Virus record (IMG/VR): IMGVR_UViG_3300030107_005854
Location: 1 to 38,766 of that record
DNA length: 38,766 nt
Source of the DNA: a virus
Direction: 5' to 3' (one strand)
Each line of letters starts with the position of its first letter. Position 1 is the first letter of the stretch. Position numbers and translations under genes: made by a program. This document shows, in pieces, positions 28,201-36,097 of this stretch. Under the pieces are notes generated by a model. That model was not told where the DNA came from. It was given only the letters and a program-made list of their open reading frames with translations, and searched no databases.

Positions 28201-30329
28201 TTATTCAAAGTGGGGTTTACCCAAGATTTGATCAAGAATGCATTCCCGATTGCGGCCAAATCTGCCAGGGTTGTTGCCTTTATATTGCCAATGAATTGTG
28301 CCCTCCTTGTCTCCCCGATGGCACAAGACAAGCTGCACAGTGTTACTTGCTCTGGGTAGACATGAGAGAGGGCAACCAATCGCCTGGGTGCGAAGATTGC
28401 TGTGAAGAGCAAATTGAAGAGGGGTATGACCGATGCATGTGCCCATGCCACGTTTACATAGATGGCGAACTTGTAGAAGTAAGGCAGTGTTCAGGAACGT
28501 GCGCGGGCCACGGTTGTTTTCCCAAAAGCCGAAGAGGAAATGCTCAACCTGTTTACTTTTACGATGACAAGTGCTTTGTGGTCAAACAGGCTCCCAACGC
28601 CTATGGGGAAGTCGTAGCTTGCGGGTTTAACCCGTGTGGCTTGATCGATGAAATACCCCCTGATTTTGAATGCCAAACACCTTGGGACTGGATAAACAAT
28701 GCCTGCCAAACTTCGCAAGGAGGAACTTCCGGTGAAGAATGTTTTGTGCGGGCTATGCCATGGTGCGAATGGGCAGGCGAATTTGTTGGCTACAACGACT
28801 TTGGCGACAACAATGAAGTAGAAGAAATATGTAATTGCCCCCCCGACGACTGTGACCCTGAGCCGCCTGAAGATTGTTGCGACTGGGGTCAAAATTGCCC
28901 AGCGGAATTTCTTCAGTGTTGTGAAGATGAAGACACTGGCGATTGCAGGTGCCTGCCAAGATACGACCAAGAGGGGAATGAAATCGACTGTGAGGGAAAT
29001 CCCGGCGGCGGACCCTGTACGCTTGAAGGCGACTGCTGTGACGCAGGGCAAGGCTTGCACACAATTACGATTGCAATGGATTTTAAGAGCGCGTTTGAAT
29101 ACGGCGGCGAATGCGCTTGCTCTGGCGGCAAAGAAGACAGTTGGCCTGAATGTTATGGAACGACCACATACGAGTATCAATTTGGAAGCGCAAGCGACAA
29201 CCCTTACGAAGACAGCCCAGGCCAAGCAGAATTTGTTTGTGGAGCGTCCGATACTGAAAGGTGGCTTAGTTGCTCTGATTCTGACAACTGTGGCGCACTC
29301 CCCTCAATGCCGGGGTATACACCCCTCAACTCGCCCACGCAAAAGTCAATACCAAATTGTGACGCCATTGATGACAGTTGCTGTCCGCAATCAAATTGTG
29401 ATGGCAAAAAGAGAGTCACAGACTACATTGAATGTGGGCAACCGCCCGGAGACATTCCTTGGTGCGACCCCGGAGATTTGGAAAATTGCCCAAAGGGCTG
29501 TTCGATGTATGGGAACATGCACCTCGGCTTGGAACTAGAAGTTAAAAGCATTACGTTTTGTTCAGCAAGCAATGGCCCGAATTATTTCCAAGTTTACGAG
29601 GCCGGTTCTATTGAGGTGCCCAGAATTGTTTTGGGGCACTATTGCAACGGGTCAAACAACACAGGAAACTGCCCATTGCCCACATGCCGCCACGGGGGCG
29701 TGCCCGGAGCCGCACCAGTAAGCTGGTCAATTGGAACTTCTGGAAAGGTTGAAGTTCCAGGTGAGTGGGTTGGGGAATTAATTTTTACCCCAAGTCCTTC
29801 AGATCCATGTATTGGAAACGTGCTAATAAACTTGGCTTTTTTTCCTACGGACACCAGTTTGAACTCTCTCTTTTGGTCTAGGACCCTTTATGCGGTAGAT
29901 CACCCGTGCCGTGGCGGCGCTACTTCGGACGCATATCTCAATTTTGCCTACGTTGTGCAGCAAAATAATGGCTGGATAACTGGGCCAGCACAAGCAATAG
30001 CAGTTATGGAAAATTGCGGTGTCAGCCCCCCCGCTGGGTGCGAGCCGGACGGCGCCGTGTTTACTGAAATCATGGCCGAATACAATGCAAATGGCCAGAT
30101 AATTTTTAATGCGCTGGAACTCAATTCGGTTTCTAGCCTGATGCAGGGGAGTATCAATGCCTATGGCGTCGGAGAAGAGTACAGGGTGTCCGGCTTTACC
30201 GGATGCGATCTTTCCAGGGCAAGCCCCGGCCACCCGTGCGGTTTGTGCGGAGGAAACACAACAAGCGTAAACTGTGGGGGATGGACCGTGGGGAAAATCT
30301 TTTCTCAATTGACAATGGGGTACACCTAA
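28197..30329 (+). CDS. very large cysteine-rich protein of unknown family
   Basis: This 710-residue protein holds about 64 cysteines, roughly 9 percent. They occur in clusters such as CIPDCGQICQGCC at the start, CMCPC, CNCPPDDCDPEPPEDCC, CCEDEDTGDCRC, CPQSNC and CGLCGGN near the end. The first 300 and last 130 residues hold most of them; a middle part (about 455-600) is beta-rich and almost free of Cys. The start is a TTG that overlaps the previous stop. Disulfide- or metal-bound knots in a virion protein that must survive outside cells are one idea. No signal peptide is seen. I know no family like it. Confidence 0.55.
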   Translation: MIIQSGVYPRFDQECIPDCGQICQGCCLYIANELCPPCLPDGTRQAAQCYLLWVDMREGNQSPGCEDCCEEQIEEGYDRCMCPCHVYIDGELVEVRQCSGTCAGHGCFPKSRRGNAQPVYFYDDKCFVVKQAPNAYGEVVACGFNPCGLIDEIPPDFECQTPWDWINNACQTSQGGTSGEECFVRAMPWCEWAGEFVGYNDFGDNNEVEEICNCPPDDCDPEPPEDCCDWGQNCPAEFLQCCEDEDTGDCRCLPRYDQEGNEIDCEGNPGGGPCTLEGDCCDAGQGLHTITIAMDFKSAFEYGGECACSGGKEDSWPECYGTTTYEYQFGSASDNPYEDSPGQAEFVCGASDTERWLSCSDSDNCGALPSMPGYTPLNSPTQKSIPNCDAIDDSCCPQSNCDGKKRVTDYIECGQPPGDIPWCDPGDLENCPKGCSMYGNMHLGLELEVKSITFCSASNGPNYFQVYEAGSIEVPRIVLGHYCNGSNNTGNCPLPTCRHGGVPGAAPVSWSIGTSGKVEVPGEWVGELIFTPSPSDPCIGNVLINLAFFPTDTSLNSLFWSRTLYAVDHPCRGGATSDAYLNFAYVVQQNNGWITGPAQAIAVMENCGVSPPAGCEPDGAVFTEIMAEYNANGQIIFNALELNSVSSLMQGSINAYGVGEEYRVSGFTGCDLSRASPGHPCGLCGGNTTSVNCGGWTVGKIFSQLTMGYT

Positions 30330-30767
30330 ATGAACACAGACAAACAAAGCTGCATGTTTTTGGAAGATGACATTCGCTGCAGCATCGGTCTTTTTGGCGG
30401 AAGCCCAACTCCGGGGGATTGCCTTGGGTGCAAGAAGCGAAAAAACATCACAATCAAAAATGGCAGAAAGATGTTCCATACTGTGGATATTGACGAAATA
30501 AGAGAAAACTCTAGGAATCGACAACGGGGCGCTAAAACAGACCCGAAACCAGATTTGGTCGATAACACAAAGGAGCTTTCTCCCTCAAAGGGCCTTGGCG
30601 ACACCATTGCCAAAGCAACAAAGGCTGTGGGAATCAAGCCCTGTGGAAAGTGCCAACAAAGACGCAAGGCTTTGAATAAGATGTTCCCATACAAACAAAA
30701 GGACCAGGACCCAAGTGGGCAAGATCAACAGCCAAACACCGCTGACAACAGTCAGAAGCCCGATTGA
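30330..30767 (+). CDS. small protein with two Cys motifs and a conserved phage helix
   Basis: This 145-residue protein has an N-terminal Cys set, CMFLEDDIRC and CLGCKKRK, likely one zinc ion, then a basic and disordered middle. The C-terminal segment GLGDTIAKATKAVGIKPCGKC continuing QQRRKALNKMFPY is a motif I recall from many phage proteins near the tail genes, with a helix and a second CxxC. The function is unknown. The tail is polar. It overlaps the next gene by 53 bases. Confidence 0.6.
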   Translation: MNTDKQSCMFLEDDIRCSIGLFGGSPTPGDCLGCKKRKNITIKNGRKMFHTVDIDEIRENSRNRQRGAKTDPKPDLVDNTKELSPSKGLGDTIAKATKAVGIKPCGKCQQRRKALNKMFPYKQKDQDPSGQDQQPNTADNSQKPD

Positions 30768-31044
30768 CGCCGGTCAGTCCAATGGCGGATTGTTGTACAT
30801 CAGCAATTACAGTGGAGGCGCCGTAATTGCCAAGGTGTACGTTGTGCCGATAATCCACCAAAGCTCGACAATTACAGACCACCTTCTTTGGATTCAATCC
30901 TGCCCAGCCAACAGCACGATCACTTTCAACGAAAATTACCCCATTTATCCTGGCCTTGGATACAGGATAGAAGCGGAAGCGGCATCTAATTCTGCTCTTG
31001 TTTTGTCTGTAATTGGGCAAGGCATTCGAGAAAGAACGGTTTAA
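30715..31044 (+). CDS. small virion-like protein, GTG start
   Basis: This 109-residue protein begins with GTG (MGKINSQTPLTTVRSPIDAGQ). It has a regular beta pattern (GLLYISNYSGGAVIAKVYVVPII, LWIQSCPANSTITFNENYPIYPG, YRIEAEAASNSALVLSVIGQ) as in small jelly-roll proteins on the virion. The start overlaps the previous gene by 53 bases, which is unusual here; a start near 30715 is kept because no later ATG leaves the fold intact. Confidence 0.5.
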   Translation: MGKINSQTPLTTVRSPIDAGQSNGGLLYISNYSGGAVIAKVYVVPIIHQSSTITDHLLWIQSCPANSTITFNENYPIYPGLGYRIEAEAASNSALVLSVIGQGIRERTV

Positions 31045-31047
31045 GAC

Positions 31048-32472
31048 ATGGCGATTACCTACACTGGCACAAACGGTTTGTTTACGCGGTTGGGCAAGCT
31101 TTTTTACGTCCACGAAATCATGGAAACTTTTCAGGGAAACCTGAGAACGGAAGTTGAGGATGTTCTTGATGAGTTTACCAACGCCGACATGTGGCAGCTA
31201 GGTGGCTTGCCCGCTCGCCTTAAGACGTTTGACGCCCCTCTTTCTGCAAATTTTACTGCCATCCAAAACGCGGCAATTAGAATTTTGATGGAAACAGTCA
31301 GGACCGGTCTTTCAAAAGAACCCAAGTCTTTGAGAGAAGCACTTTGGTTCTTAATCCAGGACATGAAAGGCAGCTATTATGTCGAAGCGGTCAACTATTC
31401 GACATCTGGAACGGTTGCCGCAGGGGGGTCAAACGCCGGAAACGGGACAGTTATCGTCAACAGCAATTTGCCAAAAAGCATCATGTCGTCTTCTACTGTT
31501 TATCAGACAATTTACGGAGAAGTCTTGAACATTGAATGCGTCCAAGATGAATCTGGAGATTCTGTTCTTGGGCGAGAAGCTTTTAAGGTTATGGGGAAAG
31601 AGGCCAAAAGCAAGTTCAACTCTGACTGGCCAGCAGGCAGTGGAATTACCAAGCACATGCAAGTCACTTGTGCGAAGACAGACGGCAACCTGGGGAGGCT
31701 TAGGGGTGCTGGCAAAAACATCCTGAGAAACAGCAGTTTTGAGAATTGGGATTCAACAAACGTCATAACCAACTGGACATCAACGCAAGTTGGAAGCGCT
31801 ACGTTTGCGGGTGGATCTGGGCCACAAGTCAAGAACACGACTGCGGCCTACATTTGGAACACCGAAAGTACTGGCAGCTTGCAACTTAACGGAGATTCCA
31901 GTGGGTGGAAACACAAGATTTATCAGGAATTCAATACTCCAAATGGAACAAGAGGAAAAGTTCTTGCCAACAAGAATTACATTCTTTCATGTCGCGTAAG
32001 AATTGCTGCGGGCAGCGGAACTGTGGGCGGAAGCGCAGCAATGAAGTTTGTCATTGAAAACGGATCTGGAAGCGCAACAAGCGCAACCAAAACGCTCGAC
32101 TTGTCAGCCGTTGGGACAAGTTGGACCCACGTTTCCCAGCCATGGGATTTGAGCGATACCGAAATTCCCACAGACGCTCGGTTTGCCATGGAAGTAACCA
32201 CGGCAATTCCAAATAGCGTGTCAATTGTAATTGATGAGCTGGTTCTTGCAGAACGAGTTCAGATGTACCCCGGCGGTCCAGGTTTTATCATTGTGCGAGG
32301 TAGCGCTGACTACAGAACTGGCGACACGTTTACGGTAACGTATGCTCATTCTGCAAGCCCCCCCGCAAACAAGTGGCAATTTTACTTTGACCGCTTTTTT
32401 AACACCGCCTCTTTTAACTACAACCTCCCCTCCGCTGGCGGGTCCGCTATTGCTGACAGCCTGATTGCCTGA
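31048..32472 (+). CDS. virion protein with carbohydrate-binding-like domain
   Basis: This 474-residue protein has a helical N-terminal part (about 1-110, FTRLGKLFYVHEIMETFQGNL, NAAIRILMETVRTGLSKE) and a beta-rich rest. At about 225-405 the pattern NILRNSSFENWDSTNVITNW, KHKIYQEFN, NYILSCRVRIAAGSG and SIVIDELVLAERV matches the CBM4/9-type beta-sandwich, where the N-terminal SFE-W motif is typical. Such domains on phage fibers bind surface sugars. Its place upstream of the two large proteins fits a fiber or receptor-binding role. Confidence 0.65.
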   Translation: MAITYTGTNGLFTRLGKLFYVHEIMETFQGNLRTEVEDVLDEFTNADMWQLGGLPARLKTFDAPLSANFTAIQNAAIRILMETVRTGLSKEPKSLREALWFLIQDMKGSYYVEAVNYSTSGTVAAGGSNAGNGTVIVNSNLPKSIMSSSTVYQTIYGEVLNIECVQDESGDSVLGREAFKVMGKEAKSKFNSDWPAGSGITKHMQVTCAKTDGNLGRLRGAGKNILRNSSFENWDSTNVITNWTSTQVGSATFAGGSGPQVKNTTAAYIWNTESTGSLQLNGDSSGWKHKIYQEFNTPNGTRGKVLANKNYILSCRVRIAAGSGTVGGSAAMKFVIENGSGSATSATKTLDLSAVGTSWTHVSQPWDLSDTEIPTDARFAMEVTTAIPNSVSIVIDELVLAERVQMYPGGPGFIIVRGSADYRTGDTFTVTYAHSASPPANKWQFYFDRFFNTASFNYNLPSAGGSAIADSLIA

Positions 32473-32483
32473 TTGGACAAGTA

Positions 32484-35400
32484 ATGACACAGATGCAGGG
32501 TACAGATCACGGCTTTGGGCGGCGAAGACAGAGAACTTCATCTCAGCCCGTAGAAAAAGAGCTTACGAGTGACGAAGAGCTTGCCAGAACTACTGGGTTG
32601 TCGGTATACGAAGTTCGAGAAATGCGGTTGAAAGAAAGGGATAAATTGGCGCGAGAACAGCGGGGCGGGAATAGAAGAAGAACAGCAGAAGAAACAGCAG
32701 AAGAAATGATTCGGCAAGGGCTTCTGGACTCACCTGAATACAAAAAAGCCCAGGAAGAGCTTCTGGATCTTACTGGTGATCGCCGCGAAGCCGAGCAAGC
32801 CCGAAACGATTTGTTAGATCAGTGGGGGCTTACGGAAAAATCCACAACCACATCCGAACAGGACCACGACGATCTCGAAGCGTACATAGAACAGGGGGGG
32901 CAAGATCCGTACGATCTTATGAGGCCGGACCCTGATCGGGGTGCCACTATGCATGAAACCCCAGAATCCAAAGAGGCGAGCGATAAATTTGAAGAATGGC
33001 GGCGCAGCTTGCGCGGTCCTGGGTATGCAAAAAAGAACACCCAACCTGGGACGCCCGCAAGTCCCCATCATGGTCCACCAGAAAAGCATAATGCACCCAA
33101 CCCGTTTGGCCTCAAGCCAGGTGATGAAGTAGTGCAAGAATACAGCGACTTCACTGCCGAAAAGCAAATGGCGGGCTCAGACTTTTTTGGCAACCCCTCA
33201 ATTGGCACATCTGGCATGTCTGGAGCGGAATTTACAAATCGCAGCGCAGGCGCTAGATCAATGGGAGAGGCAATAGACCCAGGCCAAGCACAACAAGGCT
33301 CAAATCCTTATGGCCAAGGTTCAGCAACAATAGGCAGTGCGGCTGTTGGTGGCGATCCAAACGCCCCCATGAACATGACAGGCGGAGGCGGTGGCGGAGG
33401 CATTGGAAATGTGTCGTGGAGCAGCGGTGGCGTTCCAAACCTAGAAGCAGACGCAATGGCAATGCAAGGCCAAACCCCAAGATTTGGCACCTTCATGGGG
33501 GGCGGTTTGGCGGGTGGTCCAGGGGGCGCTGCAGCAGGGGGCGTTAGCGGCCCTCTTTCTGGCGCATCTGGCGCGATGGGTCCTAGTGGTACAATCGTAC
33601 CGGGTGAAGCCGCAGCAACTACTAGCGGCGCAAACTTTGGTGCAGAAAATGCAGCAACCGCAGGAATGATGGCGTTTGGTTTTAGCATGTCTTCAAACAT
33701 GCTTGACGTGAAGCCTTTTGCGGATGAATTTCCTGCAGCCGAAGTTTTGGCTAATAACGCAGGAGCAAGAAACCAGGGGCTTCTCGAAGAACTAAGCCGA
33801 GAAACAACTGACCCCATTGCGCGTAGCGAAGTTTCTCGGCAGCTTGGCGAACTTGATTCTGATTCAAGCCTCACACCAGACCAAAAACTGGCCAAGGCTG
33901 TGGAAATTGCCAAACTTGAGCGAGAAAAGCTACGAGAAGAAATTACTGAAATGACCCTTGACCTTGTCTATGGAGAAGGCATGGGCAATGAAAAGTTTGG
34001 CAACATGGTCGAGGAAATGGCCGTGGGTAACATCAGCTTTTCCAGGGTTTACAACAACCCCAATTGCCCGCCTGCAGTAAAAAGGGAACTGGCAAGGCTT
34101 ATTGCGGACCCCGCAATTCGCAACATTCTTATCCCGCCGATAGGCAACGTAAATTCTGGCTTTAATGGTGGCGGGGGATACGAGGGGCCCGCCACACGCG
34201 GCGCGTGGAACCAGTTTACAGCCGAAGAACAAAACACGCTTTCCGCACAAATGAAAACGGATTACGAAGAAGAGTTTTCTGGCATAGAAGAATCAAAGCG
34301 TATGCCATTTGATCTCTGGAAGAGGTTTAATTCCCCGCCCTCGCTTATGAGGGCAAGATATGAAGCCCACGTTTTGTCCTCAGAAGCAATGGATATTGTT
34401 CCAGAGTCGTTTGAAGGGTGGTCAGAAGACCAGCGCAGGGTTGCAGAAAAGCAGTGGGAATACAGAAAGAACCGGCCCCAAAGAGAAGCCGAAAGAAAGC
34501 GCAAGGATGCCGAAAGGCGAGTTCAAACAGCCGAACGCAGAGCTGAACAACAAGCACGCAGAGATGCGATGACAAACATTCGCTCTCACAGTCCTATTGT
34601 GAGGGCAAGTGCTTATGCAGACCACCCTCATTTTATGGAGTGGTCTGTTGAAGAAAAAGCCTTGCACTGGTTCGCAAATACAAACCAAATACGCCAAGAC
34701 CAGCTTCGTATGCTTTTTCACGACCCTCGTCTTCAAAACAGCCCAATGCTAAAAGATTTGGAGGACGCAGAAGCAGAGCTGCACGCGGCAGAAATGGGAA
34801 AAGACAAGGACGGAAAAGCTTTGGGATCTGACGCCCAAAAGGCCGCTGAAGCCGCAGAAAAGAAGTATGCCATTGCTTCCTTTACATTGGCCACCAGCCC
34901 GTCAATGCGAATGCTTGAAGCTATGCACGATGAAAATAACGCAAAGTTTATTCCTTTTGTCGAAGCCGCTTTTAGGCAACAAGCGGAAAGTGAGCGAATC
35001 CGCAGAGAACACGCGCACGAAATTGCTTTGAAGTTGGCAGTTGCGGAAGCACAGCAAGGGGCCATGGAGGAGAGGCAGCTTGCGGTCGAAGAAGAAAAAC
35101 AGCTAGGCCGCGTAGAAATGGAAGGCATCAAACAGGTAGGCCGAAGGGAACTTCTGGAGATGCGACAAGGGGGGCGTCTTACTGAATTGCAATACAGGCA
35201 GGCTGCTGCGCTCGAAACGTTGGAAGCTCGGGGCCAGCTAGACGTAGCCATGGAAAAATTGAGGCAAGAGGGCCGATTGGAGCTTGTTGTACAGAGGGGT
35301 GATCAGCAAGAAACATTGGCAATGACTAAGGCTGAAGTCGATGCGATTCAAGACACGATACGTCACGAGCGAACTATGGAACGAGATCAAGTTCTGTTTG

Positions 35401-36086
35401 AACAAGATTTGCAGCGCGACGAAATTCGTGGCGAGCGAACCACGGCACGCGATCAAGTTCTGTTTGAACAAGATTTGCAGCGCGACGAAGCCCGTCACAA
35501 GCGGACTATGGAACGCGATGAAGAAGCACATAAACGCAAACTTGAGCTTCAGGAACGGGGAAAGAGGGCTGTTGGTCGATATTCTACTAACAGGATGACT
35601 GATAGCGATTGGGAAAGAGCTGAGTGGCACGCGGGCGCAGATGCAGCAATGGATCTTGTGGGCCAGGAGCTGCCCTATGATCACGGAGGAGGAGGAACGG
35701 TTGTCCCAACCGAAGAGCAAGTCTCTCTTGCAATTGAATCCTTTAAGAATCTTCCAACTAAACCTGTTGATCGAATGGTGTGGGAAAGCACCAAGCCAGG
35801 AGAAGCGGCAATCCTTTACGCTGTTGCTTCGGCCATGGTTACAGGAAGACTCGATTTCCTTAACGAGGCGAAAAAGACACAAAATGAAGAAACGGCGCCT
35901 AGCGCTCCTGAGTCTGGCACCACCCAAACGCTGGAATGGCATTACGAACTTGTCAGGGAACTAGCGGGTGACAAGCAAATTTCACACAGTGATTTGCTAA
36001 AATTGTACGAAGAAGAAACAAACAGACAGGGCGTTGAACCCCATCAGATGGTTATCAAAAACCTTAAACCCGCGACTGCAGATTAA
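32484..36086 (+). CDS. very large coiled-coil virion protein, possible ejection protein
   Basis: This 1200-residue protein is probably carried in the virion. The first 130 residues are charged and helical (ELTSDEELARTTGLSVYEVREM). From about 240 to 400 it is Gly-, Ala- and Pro-rich with low complexity. From about 620 to 720 and 840 to 1030 it is highly charged and helical, with 22-residue repeats at about 961-1004 (RDQVLFEQDLQRDE twice). There are no enzymatic motifs that I can see. Proteins of this size without strong domains at the right end of podovirus genomes are often internal ejection proteins. A dyad site lies at 33588-33603. Confidence 0.6.
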   Translation: MTQMQGTDHGFGRRRQRTSSQPVEKELTSDEELARTTGLSVYEVREMRLKERDKLAREQRGGNRRRTAEETAEEMIRQGLLDSPEYKKAQEELLDLTGDRREAEQARNDLLDQWGLTEKSTTTSEQDHDDLEAYIEQGGQDPYDLMRPDPDRGATMHETPESKEASDKFEEWRRSLRGPGYAKKNTQPGTPASPHHGPPEKHNAPNPFGLKPGDEVVQEYSDFTAEKQMAGSDFFGNPSIGTSGMSGAEFTNRSAGARSMGEAIDPGQAQQGSNPYGQGSATIGSAAVGGDPNAPMNMTGGGGGGGIGNVSWSSGGVPNLEADAMAMQGQTPRFGTFMGGGLAGGPGGAAAGGVSGPLSGASGAMGPSGTIVPGEAAATTSGANFGAENAATAGMMAFGFSMSSNMLDVKPFADEFPAAEVLANNAGARNQGLLEELSRETTDPIARSEVSRQLGELDSDSSLTPDQKLAKAVEIAKLEREKLREEITEMTLDLVYGEGMGNEKFGNMVEEMAVGNISFSRVYNNPNCPPAVKRELARLIADPAIRNILIPPIGNVNSGFNGGGGYEGPATRGAWNQFTAEEQNTLSAQMKTDYEEEFSGIEESKRMPFDLWKRFNSPPSLMRARYEAHVLSSEAMDIVPESFEGWSEDQRRVAEKQWEYRKNRPQREAERKRKDAERRVQTAERRAEQQARRDAMTNIRSHSPIVRASAYADHPHFMEWSVEEKALHWFANTNQIRQDQLRMLFHDPRLQNSPMLKDLEDAEAELHAAEMGKDKDGKALGSDAQKAAEAAEKKYAIASFTLATSPSMRMLEAMHDENNAKFIPFVEAAFRQQAESERIRREHAHEIALKLAVAEAQQGAMEERQLAVEEEKQLGRVEMEGIKQVGRRELLEMRQGGRLTELQYRQAAALETLEARGQLDVAMEKLRQEGRLELVVQRGDQQETLAMTKAEVDAIQDTIRHERTMERDQVLFEQDLQRDEIRGERTTARDQVLFEQDLQRDEARHKRTMERDEEAHKRKLELQERGKRAVGRYSTNRMTDSDWERAEWHAGADAAMDLVGQELPYDHGGGGTVVPTEEQVSLAIESFKNLPTKPVDRMVWESTKPGEAAILYAVASAMVTGRLDFLNEAKKTQNEETAPSAPESGTTQTLEWHYELVRELAGDKQISHSDLLKLYEEETNRQGVEPHQMVIKNLKPATAD
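33588..33603. repeat. dyad site 3, GGTACAATCGTACCGG
   Basis: A 16-base sequence identical to 7851-7866, inside the large coiled-coil gene; its first 14 bases are the dyad GGTAC-AATC-GTACC. With site 2 at 19369-19388 this gives three copies over 26 kb. Confidence 0.45.
35366..35497 (+). repeat. 66-bp tandem direct repeat in the coiled-coil gene
   Basis: Two 66-bp units (35366-35431 and 35432-35497) share a 39-base identical core (35385-35423 and 35451-35489). They encode 22-residue units that continue the helical register. A third, partial unit follows. The repeat allows length change by recombination without a frameshift. Confidence 0.75.
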
Positions 36087-36097
36087 GAAAAAAGTCA

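Noticed and set aside
29823-30524. 233-codon - strand frame across the end of the Cys-rich gene
   Set aside because: It crosses a gene boundary on the other strand and has no start signal or family pattern.
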